Below, in pieces: positions 34,701-44,299 of a stretch of 64,000 bases of DNA. A model generated the notes under the pieces. It was not told where the DNA came from, made no database searches, and was given only the letters and a program-made list of their open reading frames with translations. Source of the stretch: FW021-bin31 sp964647485 (GTDB lineage: Bacteria > Bacteroidota > Bacteroidia > Chitinophagales > Chitinophagaceae); NCBI GenBank assembly GCA_964647485.1, contig CAZYHV010000012.1, positions 1 through 64,000 on the forward strand. Direction: 5' to 3'. Both the position numbers and the translations under genes were made by a program. The stretch's first letter is position 1; every line of letters starts with the position of its first letter.

Positions 34701-34895
34701 AATGTGACGCTGGGCTATAACTTACCGGATAATTTGATTCAAAGGAAATTACATCTCGACCGGGTAAAAGTATATGTTTCCGGATATAACCTGGCCCGGA
34801 TTTCCAAAGTGCCAAAGATTTTTGACCCGGAGGAGATGTCTGCACATTATCCTTTATTCAAATCCCTGGCTGTAGGCTTACAAATACAATTTTAA
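31707..34895 (+). CDS. SusC/RagA-family TonB-dependent transporter (fucoside locus)
   Basis: This is a 1062-residue canonical SusC. A signal-anchor-like N-terminus ends near residue 36. It is followed by a carboxypeptidase-regulatory-like domain (about 50-125, VKGKVVDSISGEPLIGVTIKV), the NQLVVVGYGKQKKVN linker, a plug with LILVDGVEMADPSQL and ASVSVLKDAASAAIYGARAAYGVVLITTK, and a barrel ending LQIQF. It begins a new transcription unit behind the duplicated regulatory module. The genes that follow indicate that its cargo is a fucosylated oligosaccharide. Confidence 0.95.
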   Translation: MEKIYDEWRLKEKIKGLWIISIGVAFILFLPMGVMGRDFSVSDLLLKKDIPVKGKVVDSISGEPLIGVTIKVKGGTGGATTNASGEFELETSEDAILQVSYLGYVTKEVKVSAGKTLKILLAPESTQLNQLVVVGYGKQKKVNLTGAVESVGEEVFENRPITNIGQALQGEMANLNINISDGAPNTNPSFNIRGGTSFSGGSFKKGSPLILVDGVEMADPSQLNPSDIASVSVLKDAASAAIYGARAAYGVVLITTKDGKKNQKPQLKYVGSVQWNKPTAVPDLMDAYTIQKAAMDAYTLTDRTPPSNMQTKLDAIKAHMDDPENAPVYYMTPGGSIEWVGNTDDYALALRKASPMQKHSLSFSGGSKNTTYYASLGYMNQQGIYKMNTDKYKRYNAMLNLNTDFTDWFSLRLKSNYNYSNYTEPVSPAGKGGWWTAMAHEPDRNINMPVKTPESSPVGVMYTDNILSFMDYGSQNRETKEHEMLFIAPEITPLEGWSIKGNFSYKSYNYRRKQVIPLMKRIVEDWDHPTTVYTDPSSVQKWNEHTNRFTLDAFSDYTFSIGRSNFYALAGFHQQWYNYDYTGAKGEDLLSPNIPVITQTLGNQYAYDGESHWAIRGAFYRVTYNYDHKYLFESDGRYQGTSKFPHNSRFKFFQSFSGAWRVSEEAFAKQFKSVVSNLKLRASYGSLGNQDVNNYIYIPSYGTISQVDYLFGGTRPVGVTPPGLVDPNITWETATTLDFGMDLELFEKFNFTFDWYNRTTSDILVQGDKLPPVLGTDPPTKNSGKLRTLGWDLTASWRNHFENDLDLKLRFVLSNYNSKILAFNGNPDKLLSALYVGKKMGEIWGYETEGIFQTKDEIKNAPSQELLDAGIWYPGDVQYKDLDGNGKIGPGANTVEDPGDHKIIGNSVPHLKFGFNVDASWKNFDLNIFLQGVGKRDYWIGSDLFWGAIIGGTGTWQVYNDSWTPDRKNAFYPAYKPKGANVLTQTRYLMNAAYLRLKNVTLGYNLPDNLIQRKLHLDRVKVYVSGYNLARISKVPKIFDPEEMSAHYPLFKSLAVGLQIQF

Positions 34896-34916
34896 AATAT
34901 TGAAAATTGAGAGAAG

Positions 34917-36710
34917 ATGAAATCTAAGAATGGAATAAAAATACTTTATGGCTTCATGCTCCTCCTGCTTGTATGGGGTTGTAATGATAGCTTTATGGAT
35001 AAATATCCTTTAGATGAGATTACGGATCAGAATTACTGGCATACTGAAAATGATCTAAGGTTATACTGTAATGCACTGTATCCGAAGTATATTATCGGAT
35101 TTGGTTCCGGTTGGGGAGATGGCACTGTCGAGCCTTATGGATATACAGATGGTATTGTGTATGGAGATGTGATTTCTGATAATGCGGCGGGGTGGCCCTA
35201 TTCAAAAGTAGCGGCAGATCAATATACGTCTTATATAAGTGGCGGGAGTGGCTCCGGTGGTTGGAACTTTGACAATATAAGAGATTTGAATTATTTTCTT
35301 GCGAATTATAAACGGGTGGATATTGACCCTGAAGCGCGTCATGTATTTGCCGGAGAAGTCTTGTTCTTTAAAGCCTGGGATTATTATAAAAAGCTCAAAA
35401 CATTCGGAGCGGTCCCCTGGTTAAATAAGCCTTTACAAACCAACTCCCCGGAATTATACGGGAAACGACTTCCGAGGGAACAAGTAATGGATTCTATTTT
35501 GAATATACTAAACCAGGCAATTTCCTGGCTGCCCGAAAAAGGACAGGAAGAGCAAGGTCGTATTAATAAAGATATTGCCCGCTTTTTAAAATCCAGAATC
35601 TGCTTGTATGGAGGGACGTATCGAAAATATCATTCGGATTTGGGATTGGATGGAACAGCCTTATTAAAGGCCTGCGCAGAGGTGAGTGATACGCTTATCA
35701 GAGACGGACATTATCAACTTTATTCTACCGGACATCCCAATTCGGATTATCACAGTCTTTTTTCTCAGTATAGTTATGCGGATAACCCGGGTATTATTTT
35801 ATGGCGCCAGTACGATGCAGATCAAAATTATGGGGTTGCTTTTAGCCGGTATTTTGCACAGAATCTTAGAGAACAATTTGGAGCAACAAAATCTCTGGTA
35901 GATGCTTACCTGTGTAAGGATGGAAAGCCCATTTCAGAAAGTTCGCTTTTTTTAGGACATGATTCCATTCAGAGGGAGATGAAAAATCGGGATCCCCGTT
36001 TAGAGCAGACGATTGCCAATTTTGGGACCTATAATTTACAAAAAGGAGTGATGGGGGCTGATAATGCGCCGGTTCCTAATATCCAGGGGATGAGTGGTAA
36101 TCTTTGTCCTACCGGGTATCGCGTGGCCAAATGGTTCTTAAACGACCCCGATGATTGGGATCGGGTGACTTATGGAATGCAGGCTGCCCCTATCTTTAGA
36201 TATGCAGAAGTTCTTTTAAATGATGCAGAAGCAAAAGATGAACTTGGACAGTGTGACCAAAGTGTGATTGACGAAACCGTGAACCTGGTTAGAGCCAGGG
36301 TCGGTATGCCGGCGCTCGATATTGGCAATATTCCTTCTGATCCGGCTTTAGATCAGGAATATGCAAAATATTGCGATTATGTTCCTTCCCCTTTATTACG
36401 CGAGATTCGTCGGGAACGCAGGGTGGAATTTGCTTTCGAAAATCATAGGTGGGATGATTTGATGCGTTGGAAAGCTGGCGGCTTTTTGGAGGCTCCCGTG
36501 GAAGGAATTAAGTTCGTTCAGCATCAATTCCCTTCAGTACAGGTGGGAAAGGATGTATATCTTAGTAATGATGGCTTTATTAAGCCCTATGCGAAAACAC
36601 TACCCAATGGAAGAAAATGGGAAGACAAAGAATATCTTTTCCCGATACCTATTGAGGATTTAGTCTTAAATAAAAACCTAACACAAAACCCCGGGTGGGA
36701 AACACCGTAA
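34917..36710 (+). CDS. SusD/RagB-family lipoprotein (fucoside locus)
   Basis: This 597-residue SusD-type lipoprotein has Cys22 in LLVWGCNDS. Family signatures are DKYPLDEITDQNYWHTENDLRLYCNALY, the core AGEVLFFKAWDYYKKLKTFGAVPWL and the C-terminal REIRRERRVEFAFENHRWDDLMRW. It lies 21 bp after its SusC partner and 18 bp before the first fucosidase. Confidence 0.94.
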   Translation: MKSKNGIKILYGFMLLLLVWGCNDSFMDKYPLDEITDQNYWHTENDLRLYCNALYPKYIIGFGSGWGDGTVEPYGYTDGIVYGDVISDNAAGWPYSKVAADQYTSYISGGSGSGGWNFDNIRDLNYFLANYKRVDIDPEARHVFAGEVLFFKAWDYYKKLKTFGAVPWLNKPLQTNSPELYGKRLPREQVMDSILNILNQAISWLPEKGQEEQGRINKDIARFLKSRICLYGGTYRKYHSDLGLDGTALLKACAEVSDTLIRDGHYQLYSTGHPNSDYHSLFSQYSYADNPGIILWRQYDADQNYGVAFSRYFAQNLREQFGATKSLVDAYLCKDGKPISESSLFLGHDSIQREMKNRDPRLEQTIANFGTYNLQKGVMGADNAPVPNIQGMSGNLCPTGYRVAKWFLNDPDDWDRVTYGMQAAPIFRYAEVLLNDAEAKDELGQCDQSVIDETVNLVRARVGMPALDIGNIPSDPALDQEYAKYCDYVPSPLLREIRRERRVEFAFENHRWDDLMRWKAGGFLEAPVEGIKFVQHQFPSVQVGKDVYLSNDGFIKPYAKTLPNGRKWEDKEYLFPIPIEDLVLNKNLTQNPGWETP

Positions 36711-36728
36711 ATTTTAGAAGAGTATATC

Positions 36729-38162
36729 ATGAAATATTTAAAACTCGCATTGTTGTTATTGTTTGTGCCTCTGGTACTCTCTGCACAATCCAATCATACG
36801 AAGAAGAAAGAGGTCCGTTACGGAGCCTTATACATTGGTAAACGGCACGATCCGGCCATGAACCACTGGCGGCAAATGCGCTTTGGAGAGTTCCTTCACT
36901 TCGGATTGTACTCCGTTCTGGGCGGTTCCTGGCAGGGGAAACATTATAATGGCGCGGCCGAGTGGATTAAATCCTGGGCACACATTCCGGATAGTGCCTA
37001 TTTTTCGTTGATTCATCAATTTAATCCGGTAAATTTTGATGCAGATGCATGGGCAGCTATGGCAAAGAAGATGGGAGCTAAGTATGTAAGAATTACCACC
37101 AAACATCATGAAGGATTTTGTCTGTGGCCCAGTAAATATACCGAATTTGATATTGCTTCTACCCCCTATAAAAAAGATTTTTTAGGGGAATTGATTACTG
37201 CCTGTAATAAAGCCGGGCTTAAAGTGTCGCTTTATTATTCCATCCTGGACTGGCACAACCCGAATTGGCGTTCCAGTATCAACTCTAAATCAGACAGCAT
37301 CGCTTATGCTAAATATAAAAAGTATGTCAAAAACCAATTGACAGAGCTATTGAAAAGATATCCCTCCATTATTGGGATGTGGTTTGACGGAACCTGGGAT
37401 AAATCCTGGAAAAATGATGGCGAGTTTAGCTATAAATTAGAAAAATACTTGAAGAAGATTCACCCGGGATTGATCGTTAATGCCCGTCTGCGGGCTGATG
37501 AGTATGGTTCCCGGCATTTTGATTCCAATGGCCATCTAATGGGAGATTATGAAGACGGCTTTGAACGAAAACTACCGGATCCTTCGGATACAGCCGTTAC
37601 CAAATATGATTGGGAAGGGATTATGACCATTCCTCAAAATCAGTGGGGGTATAATAAGATTTGGAACGGACATGTGAAGACGGCCGATGAAATGATCGAA
37701 TTGATGACTCAGGCTGTTTCTATGGGAGGGAACTTCCTGGTTAATTTTGGTCCTAAACCGGATGGAACCTTTCGTATTGAAGAGCAGTATATGGCCAGGG
37801 CGATAGGGAAATGGATGAAAACAAACGGCCGGGCTATCTATGGCTGTGATTATGCCAAAGGATGGAAGAAGCAAGACTGGGGATATTATACAAGTGATAC
37901 AGCGAATAATAAGATTTATATGGTGGTCTTTAATACGCCGGTTTCCGGGCTACTGAAAGTTGAGACCCCTCCAAAACAACAGATCAGGAAGTCTTATTCG
38001 TTGCAACATCCCATGCGTTATTTACAGGTGGAAAACATAGGGAAGAATGAATTTTATATCCACTTAGGACAAGAGGTTCATAAGCATCCTTATGTGATTG
38101 TACTGGATATAAAGCCTTCCGAGAAATCTTCGAAGTACAAAGACCGGCCTGCAAAGACTTAA
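36729..38162 (+). CDS. Alpha-L-fucosidase, GH29 (first)
   Basis: This GH29 retaining exo-fucosidase has 477 residues and a Sec signal peptide ending near LVLSAQ, so it is probably periplasmic. The (beta/alpha)8 domain starts at RFGEFLHFGLYSVLGG and includes YVRITTKHHEGFCLWPSKYTEFD. The catalytic nucleophile is Asp220 in GMWFDGTWD. VNFGPKPDGTF and a short beta-sandwich end follow. The length and the Trp-rich nucleophile region fit the broad-specificity A branch, but that is a tentative call. It sits directly behind SusD. Confidence 0.92.
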   Translation: MKYLKLALLLLFVPLVLSAQSNHTKKKEVRYGALYIGKRHDPAMNHWRQMRFGEFLHFGLYSVLGGSWQGKHYNGAAEWIKSWAHIPDSAYFSLIHQFNPVNFDADAWAAMAKKMGAKYVRITTKHHEGFCLWPSKYTEFDIASTPYKKDFLGELITACNKAGLKVSLYYSILDWHNPNWRSSINSKSDSIAYAKYKKYVKNQLTELLKRYPSIIGMWFDGTWDKSWKNDGEFSYKLEKYLKKIHPGLIVNARLRADEYGSRHFDSNGHLMGDYEDGFERKLPDPSDTAVTKYDWEGIMTIPQNQWGYNKIWNGHVKTADEMIELMTQAVSMGGNFLVNFGPKPDGTFRIEEQYMARAIGKWMKTNGRAIYGCDYAKGWKKQDWGYYTSDTANNKIYMVVFNTPVSGLLKVETPPKQQIRKSYSLQHPMRYLQVENIGKNEFYIHLGQEVHKHPYVIVLDIKPSEKSSKYKDRPAKT

Positions 38163-38207
38163 AGCGGAAAGTGCTTTAATTTTGATATCTTTAGTGCTAA
38201 AAATACA

Positions 38208-39716
38208 ATGAATATGAGGCGATCTCTAAAGCAAATTTTCCTGTTACTTTTGGTTCTTCCGGGACTTCTGTTTTCAAGTTGTCAACAAGGTACTCCGCCT
38301 CCGCAAGCCTATGGACCATTGCCTTCTCAACGCCAGGTAAAGTGGCAGGAATTGGGAATGTATAGCCTGATTCATTTTGGCTTGAATACCTTTACGGATA
38401 AAGAATGGGGATACGGGGATGTCAGCCCCGACAAGTTTCATCCTACGGATTTTGATCCCTATCAAATTGTCTCTGCTGCAAAGGCGGCCGGAATAAAAGG
38501 GATTATCCTGGTAGCCAAACACCATGACGGCTTTTGTTTGTGGCCGACGGAAACAACCGATTATAATATCTCAAATAGCAGTTGGAAAGATGGGAAAGGA
38601 GATGTTGTCAAAGCATTTCAGGAGGCTTGTAAGAAACAAGACATGAAATTTGGAGTTTACTGCTCACCCTGGGATAGAAACAGCGCATACTATGGAACTG
38701 AAAAGTATGTGGAGTTATATAGGAATCAACTGAAGGAACTATATTCGGGTTATGGAGATCTTTTTGAGTGCTGGTTTGATGGTGCCAATGGCGGAGATGG
38801 CTATTATGGTGGAGCAAAAGAAACACGAAAAATAAATAAAGCAACTTACTACGGCTGGGATACGACCTGGAACATGGTTCGTAAGATGCAGCCGAAAGCG
38901 GTGATCTATTCCGGTGCCGGAAGGGATGTTCATTGGATTGGGAATGAGCGCGGATATGCATCGGACTCTACCTGGGAAACCTTTACACCGGAGGGCATCG
39001 ATGGGAAGCCGACTCCGGGAAATGTGAAGAGAGAAAAGATGCCTCATGGTACCCGAAACGGAAAATATTGGATGCCGGCCGAATGTGATGTTCCTTTGCG
39101 CCGGGGCTGGTTTTGGCATGCCGGACAAAAACCAAAATCTGTACAACAACTTTTTGATATCTATGTACATAGTGTGGGTCGGTCCTGCAATCTGGATCTT
39201 GGACTTGCGCCCGATACGACCGGACAATTGAGTCGGGAAGATGTAGAAGTACTGAAAAAATTTGGGCAGGTGCTCCGACAGACTTTTTCAAAGAATCTGG
39301 CAGAAAAAGCTGCTTTTCAGGCTTCTAATATCAGAGGTGATGATAATGCTAAATTTGGACCGGCTTATCTGATTGATGGGAATCGTTACAGTTATTGGGC
39401 AACTGATGACAGTGTACATACGCCAAGTCTGACGTTGCAGTTTGATACTCCTCAGCGATTTAATATTATTCGGTTAAGAGAAAATATTAAGCTGGGACAG
39501 CGCATTACTGCTGTAGCTATTGATCTGTGGAAAAACGGAGCGTGGCAGGAGCTGAAAAAGGTATATGGAATAGGAGCAAATCGGTTGATTAAGTTGCCGA
39601 ATGATGTAACGACCAAGAAAGTGCGATTACGGATTGTTGATGCTCCGGTCTGCATTGCATTAAGTGATTTTGGATTATATGAAAGCCCTGATTTAAGTAA
39701 ACTTACAAATGAATGA
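38208..39716 (+). CDS. Alpha-L-fucosidase, GH29 (second, B-type-like)
   Basis: This 502-residue GH29 lipoprotein (LLFSSCQQG lipobox) may start at either 38208 or the ATG two codons on. Motifs include GMYSLIHFGLNTFTDKEWG, GIILVAKHHDGFCLWPTETTDY, and the nucleophile Asp191 (numbered from 38208) in LFECWFDGANGGDG. The C-terminal 130 residues (ASNIRGDDNAKFGPAYLIDG onward) form a discoidin-like domain. This architecture and the ECWFDGANG context resemble GH29-B enzymes, which act on alpha-1,3/1,4-fucosides of Lewis-type structures. Its last 8 bp overlap the following GH2 gene. Confidence 0.92.
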   Translation: MNMRRSLKQIFLLLLVLPGLLFSSCQQGTPPPQAYGPLPSQRQVKWQELGMYSLIHFGLNTFTDKEWGYGDVSPDKFHPTDFDPYQIVSAAKAAGIKGIILVAKHHDGFCLWPTETTDYNISNSSWKDGKGDVVKAFQEACKKQDMKFGVYCSPWDRNSAYYGTEKYVELYRNQLKELYSGYGDLFECWFDGANGGDGYYGGAKETRKINKATYYGWDTTWNMVRKMQPKAVIYSGAGRDVHWIGNERGYASDSTWETFTPEGIDGKPTPGNVKREKMPHGTRNGKYWMPAECDVPLRRGWFWHAGQKPKSVQQLFDIYVHSVGRSCNLDLGLAPDTTGQLSREDVEVLKKFGQVLRQTFSKNLAEKAAFQASNIRGDDNAKFGPAYLIDGNRYSYWATDDSVHTPSLTLQFDTPQRFNIIRLRENIKLGQRITAVAIDLWKNGAWQELKKVYGIGANRLIKLPNDVTTKKVRLRIVDAPVCIALSDFGLYESPDLSKLTNE

Positions 39717-42120
39717 ATTTAGAAGTGTGGGGAAAGTTTTTTTGATATTAATTATCGGATTAATTACCGGCTTTACGTCGGCTTATGCTCAACATTCGGG
39801 AAGGGAAAAAGTGAATATTGACCGTTCCTGGAGGTTCCATGAGGGACCGGTGAAAAATGCTCAGTTGAAGGATTTTGATGATAACGACTGGAAAATAGTG
39901 AATATTCCTCACGATTGGCGAATCCATGATAAATACAATAAAAATAACCGGAGAAAGAGTGGATACTTACCTAAAGGAGTGGGGTGGTATAGAAAAAAAT
40001 TAGAAAATCTTTCTGACTATCGGGGGAAAAGGATTTTTCTTTCTTTTGATGGTGTTTTTAGAAATTATACGGTCTATGTCAATGGCAAAAAAGCAGATTG
40101 GCATCTTTCCGGATATACCGGGGAGGTGATAGATATTAGTGATTTTTTAGATTTTGACTCAGAGGATAACGAGAGCGCTGTGTTTGTAGATAATGTAGAT
40201 GCGGTCAAAGCGGTAAAACCTCATCCCCAAAGTGAATATGGTCCGGGGCATGAAGGGTGGTGGTATGAAGGATATGGAATTTATCGCCATGTCAATTTAA
40301 TTATCACCGATCCTGTGCATGTGGCGCCTTGGGGAACCTTCGTTTTTACAAAAAATGTTTCCCATGAAAAAGCAGACATTTATATTCGGACAAAAGTAGA
40401 AAATCAAAGTGGACAGCAGCAGAAAGTTGAATTAAAAACCGTGCTCCTGAATCCGGCGGGAGAAGCGGTGGAACAAGTTGCTGATACGTATGAAATCAAG
40501 GCGAACAGCAGCATAAAAGCTTATCAAAAGACACAGGTTGGAAGTCCTGAATTATGGTCTCCGGAACATCCTTACTTATATTCGGTTGTGACGAAAGTGA
40601 TTGTTGACGGGAACTTGGCAGACACGTATAAAACTCCTTTAGGAATTCGGTGGTTTAAGTTTACGGCGGATAGTGGCTTCTATTTGAATGGGAAACATTT
40701 ACAGTTAAGGGGAATGAATATCCATGCCGGATTTGGAGGATTAGGTACTGCTTTGCCGGATGCTGCGAATGTTTATGATGTGAGGTTGGCCAAGGAGATG
40801 GGCTGTAATATGATCCGCTCTGCACATAACGACCCTTCGCCTTCTTTGATGCGGGCTTGTGATAGTTTGGGCATGATGCTTTGGGCCGAGACACGTTACC
40901 TGGGAAAGGATACTTTTGCGTTGCAAACATTACATGATTTACTTCAGCGGGATCGGAACCATCCTTCGATTGTCTGCTGGGGATTGGCAAATAATAGTGG
41001 TAGGAATAATCCAAAGTTGACTCGTATGTTGGAAGTGATGAATGGATTGGTGAAAAAGATGGATCCTACCCGTCCGACTATTTTTGGTTGTGAATATAAT
41101 GGGGATCCTAATGCGACCGGTTTTGCTTTTATTACGGATGTGATGGGCTATAATGGAAGTGGGATGGGGAGAGATGATCCGGATCATCAGAAATATCCCT
41201 ATCGAAAAATGATGATTAGCGAGTATGCCTCCGGTAGAGGAACCCGGGGCATCTATCGGCGGAAGAAGGTGGCTGATTCTAAGTTGGATACGCTGAATGA
41301 TGGTCATGTGTTTAAGACCGGATATCTATATAGTATTTATGATTTGTGTAGCGCACATGAAAGCGCATGGTCTCACATTGCCAACCGTCCCTGGCTGGCG
41401 GGTGGGCTCATGTGGTCAGGAATAGAATATGTGGGAGAGTCCAACGGCTGGCCGGTTGTGACCAGTCAGTTTGGTGTTTTTGATGTGGCCCGATTTAAAA
41501 AAGATGCCTATTACTACTATAAGCAGGAATGGACGAAGAAACCAATGGTGCATATTGTTCCCGGAAGTTGGAATTTTAATAAAAAAGATTCTTTGATTGA
41601 TGTTTGGGTCTATACGAATTGTGATAAAGTGGCGTTGTTCTTAAATGGAGATACTTTGGGGGTTAAAACGCCGGTAGAACATGGTCATATTTCCTGGAAA
41701 GTACCTTATTCCCCCGGAAAATTATCGGCAAAAGGATATAATGAGGCCGGGGCAGTAGTCGCAAAAGATGGGATAAAAACAGCGAAGCATGCTTATGAAT
41801 TAGACCTGGAAACTAACCGAAAGGTACTTCGGGCAGATGGGAAAGACTTGGCTTTTGTAACCATCAATATAGCAGATAAAAAAGGAACACGGGTGCCTTA
41901 TGCAGATAATGAAATACGTGTGGACGTATCGGGAGGCCAGCTGTTGGGATTGTGTTCCGGGAGTCCGGTAAGTCATCAGGATCCGGCTATCCCTCAGATG
42001 AAGGCTTTTAATGGAAAACTATTAGCCATTGTTCAAGTCGATTCCAATCCGGGCAAATTGAAAATGAAAGTAAAATCAGAGGGGTTAAAATCGGCCTCTT
42101 TACAAGTGAAAAAACAATAA
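39709..42120 (+). CDS. Glycoside hydrolase family 2 protein with altered acid/base residue
   Basis: This 803-residue secreted GH2 protein has a signal peptide ending near AYAQHS and the beta-galactosidase-type layout: sugar-binding domain (about 30-180, WRFHEGPVKN and IPHDWRIHDKYN), Ig-like domain, TIM barrel from about 310, and C-terminal sandwich domains. The barrel keeps RGMNIHAGFGGLG, MIRSAHNDPSPSLMRACDSLGMMLWAE and the nucleophile Glu505 in MMISEYASG. The acid/base position in the usual GNE motif reads LANNSG, with Asn429 where Glu is expected. Hydrolysis may be impaired or assisted differently. The gene overlaps the upstream fucosidase by 8 bp and is translationally coupled. Confidence 0.88.
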   Translation: MNEFRSVGKVFLILIIGLITGFTSAYAQHSGREKVNIDRSWRFHEGPVKNAQLKDFDDNDWKIVNIPHDWRIHDKYNKNNRRKSGYLPKGVGWYRKKLENLSDYRGKRIFLSFDGVFRNYTVYVNGKKADWHLSGYTGEVIDISDFLDFDSEDNESAVFVDNVDAVKAVKPHPQSEYGPGHEGWWYEGYGIYRHVNLIITDPVHVAPWGTFVFTKNVSHEKADIYIRTKVENQSGQQQKVELKTVLLNPAGEAVEQVADTYEIKANSSIKAYQKTQVGSPELWSPEHPYLYSVVTKVIVDGNLADTYKTPLGIRWFKFTADSGFYLNGKHLQLRGMNIHAGFGGLGTALPDAANVYDVRLAKEMGCNMIRSAHNDPSPSLMRACDSLGMMLWAETRYLGKDTFALQTLHDLLQRDRNHPSIVCWGLANNSGRNNPKLTRMLEVMNGLVKKMDPTRPTIFGCEYNGDPNATGFAFITDVMGYNGSGMGRDDPDHQKYPYRKMMISEYASGRGTRGIYRRKKVADSKLDTLNDGHVFKTGYLYSIYDLCSAHESAWSHIANRPWLAGGLMWSGIEYVGESNGWPVVTSQFGVFDVARFKKDAYYYYKQEWTKKPMVHIVPGSWNFNKKDSLIDVWVYTNCDKVALFLNGDTLGVKTPVEHGHISWKVPYSPGKLSAKGYNEAGAVVAKDGIKTAKHAYELDLETNRKVLRADGKDLAFVTINIADKKGTRVPYADNEIRVDVSGGQLLGLCSGSPVSHQDPAIPQMKAFNGKLLAIVQVDSNPGKLKMKVKSEGLKSASLQVKKQ

Positions 42121-42220
42121 AAACACTTTTTATATCGCGGTGTTTTGGCATCACCACTTATGAGCAAAATATGGTATTGTTTAACGTGTAAAATAGAAAT
42201 AAAACAAAATAACTCATACT
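42120..42220. other. Spacer between the two GH2 genes with weak hairpin
   Basis: A 7-bp stem (AAAACAC 42120-42126 with GTGTTTT 42140-42146) follows the stop codon. No U-tract follows, so it may be an mRNA-processing or attenuation structure rather than a terminator. No promoter element is evident. Confidence 0.3.
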
Positions 42221-44290
42221 ATGACTATGAAAAAACGAATTTTAGGACTATCCTGCCTGTTTATTTTGACGGTATTAACGGCTTATGGACAAGAGGGACG
42301 GGTTGTTAAAAACCTCGATCAGGATTGGCAGTTTTATAAAGGAAAAATCACAAAGAATACGGATAGGGAAACTCTTCAGTGGGAGCGCATCAATATCCCT
42401 CATACCTGGAACAATATTGATATGCAGCAGGATTCGGTCTATTATGAAGGGGACGCCTGGTATAAAAAAACACTTTTTATACCTGAAAAAGATACGAACC
42501 GAAGGCTGTTCCTAAAATTTGACGGCGTAGGAAATGTGGCAGATGTATATGTCAATGATCGGTTTATAGGGGAGCATAAAGGAGGGTATGCTGCTTTTAC
42601 TTTTGAGATTACGGATGCTGTACATCCGGGAGAAAAGAACCGGATCAAAATAAAGGTGAATAATGAGATGCGGCCGGATGTGATCCCTATTAATCACGCA
42701 CTTTTTGCCAATTATGGCGGGATTTACCGACATGTACATTTAATCAATACGGCAAGACTCAATATTTCCACGCTGGATTATGCTTCACCGGGAGTGTTTA
42801 TTGACCAACAGAATGTTTCTGATAAATCGGCCGATATATCGGTGAGTGTGGAACTGGAAAATAAAAATATCTCGTTTCGGAATGTAAAGATAAAAGCCAT
42901 CCTGAAAGATGAAAAAGGAAGGGAAGTTCAGGCCTCTGCCATAGATAGTAAAGTCTCGCCACAAGGGGTAACCAATGTACAGATTCCTATTCCGGTGATG
43001 CATCCTCATTTATGGAACGGGAAAAAAGACCCTTATTTATATTCCGTTCATGTGAAAGTGTTGAAAGAAGGAAAATTGGTTGATGAAGTAACCCAACCTC
43101 TGGGTATTCGCTCTTTTCATATTGAACCGGGAAAAGGATTTTATCTGAATGGAAAACCCTATCGTTTGTATGGGGTGGCACGTCATCAGGACTGGTGGAA
43201 ACAGGGCAATGCTTTGACGGATTCTATGCAGCGTGTAGATATGGAAATGATTGACGATATTGGAGCTACTTCAGTGCGCTTCGCTCATTACCAACAGGCC
43301 GATATCATTTATTCTGAGTGTGACAGTATGGGCATTTTAGCCTGGGCAGAAATTCCGTTTGTCAATGCCTCTTCGGGAAAAGAAGGCTCAAATGCGAAAC
43401 AACAATTGACAGAATTAATCAAGCAAAATTACAATCATCCCTCTATTTTTACCTGGGGATTGCATAATGAAGTGTATACGAAGTATCCCACCGGCTATCC
43501 TGCCCGCCTGACCCACGAACTCAATGATTTGGCCAAAGATTTGGATCCTTACCGTCCGACGGTGAGTACCAGTGGATATGGGACGATGGAACGAAATATG
43601 AATCTGATGGCCAATATTCAGGCGATGAATAGATATTTTGGCTGGTATTATGGGAAGTTGACGGATCTAAAAAGCTGGGTAGAAGGGTTAGAAAAAAAAT
43701 ATCCCAAGTTTAATGTGGTCTTATCGGAATATGGCGCCGGTGCAAATATTAAACAGCATACCGAAGAAGTGAAGAAACCAAAAAACGTTATTTCCGGACA
43801 ATTTTTCCCGGAAGAATATCAGACCAAATACCATGTTTATTACTGGTCAGTGATTGAGCAACATCCTTATTTACTTTCCTCTTATGTATGGAATATGTTT
43901 GATTTCTGTGTGCCCGGCGGATGGAATAGAGGAGGCGTAATGGATCGAAACCTGAAAGGGCTTGTTACTTTCGACCGTCAAACCAAAAAGGATGCTTTTT
44001 ATTGGTATAAATCCAACTGGAGCAAGAAACCGGTGATTCATATTGCAGGAAGGAGATTGAAGAACAGGACGCAAAGAGATAACCGGATAGAGGTTTTTTC
44101 TAATCTGGATCATCTACAACTGACATTGAATAACAAAAAGCAAAAGACCTATCAGCAGGGGGCCAATGAATGTGATTTTGTTTGGAAGGTAAAATTACGA
44201 AAAGGGAAAAATACGCTGAAAGCTACCGGATTGAAAGATGGGAGGACTTATTCGGATACGATCATAGTAGATTTAAAAGACACACATTAA
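42221..44290 (+). CDS. Glycoside hydrolase family 2 enzyme (beta-galactosidase-like)
   Basis: This 689-residue secreted GH2 enzyme may start here or at the ATG two codons on. The signal peptide ends near LTAYGQEG. Domain order is sugar-binding (WQFYKGKITKN, INIPHTWNNIDMQ), Ig-like, then TIM barrel (RLYGVARHQDWWKQGNALT, TSVRFAHYQQADIIYSECDSMGILAWAEIP). Both catalytic residues are present: acid/base Glu417 in WGLHNEVY and nucleophile Glu503 in VLSEYGAGA. The barrel is followed by a short C-terminal domain. Beta-galactosidase is the likeliest activity, though GH2 also covers mannosidases and glucuronidases. Confidence 0.9.
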   Translation: MTMKKRILGLSCLFILTVLTAYGQEGRVVKNLDQDWQFYKGKITKNTDRETLQWERINIPHTWNNIDMQQDSVYYEGDAWYKKTLFIPEKDTNRRLFLKFDGVGNVADVYVNDRFIGEHKGGYAAFTFEITDAVHPGEKNRIKIKVNNEMRPDVIPINHALFANYGGIYRHVHLINTARLNISTLDYASPGVFIDQQNVSDKSADISVSVELENKNISFRNVKIKAILKDEKGREVQASAIDSKVSPQGVTNVQIPIPVMHPHLWNGKKDPYLYSVHVKVLKEGKLVDEVTQPLGIRSFHIEPGKGFYLNGKPYRLYGVARHQDWWKQGNALTDSMQRVDMEMIDDIGATSVRFAHYQQADIIYSECDSMGILAWAEIPFVNASSGKEGSNAKQQLTELIKQNYNHPSIFTWGLHNEVYTKYPTGYPARLTHELNDLAKDLDPYRPTVSTSGYGTMERNMNLMANIQAMNRYFGWYYGKLTDLKSWVEGLEKKYPKFNVVLSEYGAGANIKQHTEEVKKPKNVISGQFFPEEYQTKYHVYYWSVIEQHPYLLSSYVWNMFDFCVPGGWNRGGVMDRNLKGLVTFDRQTKKDAFYWYKSNWSKKPVIHIAGRRLKNRTQRDNRIEVFSNLDHLQLTLNNKKQKTYQQGANECDFVWKVKLRKGKNTLKATGLKDGRTYSDTIIVDLKDTH

Positions 44291-44299
44291 GTTTTTGTT

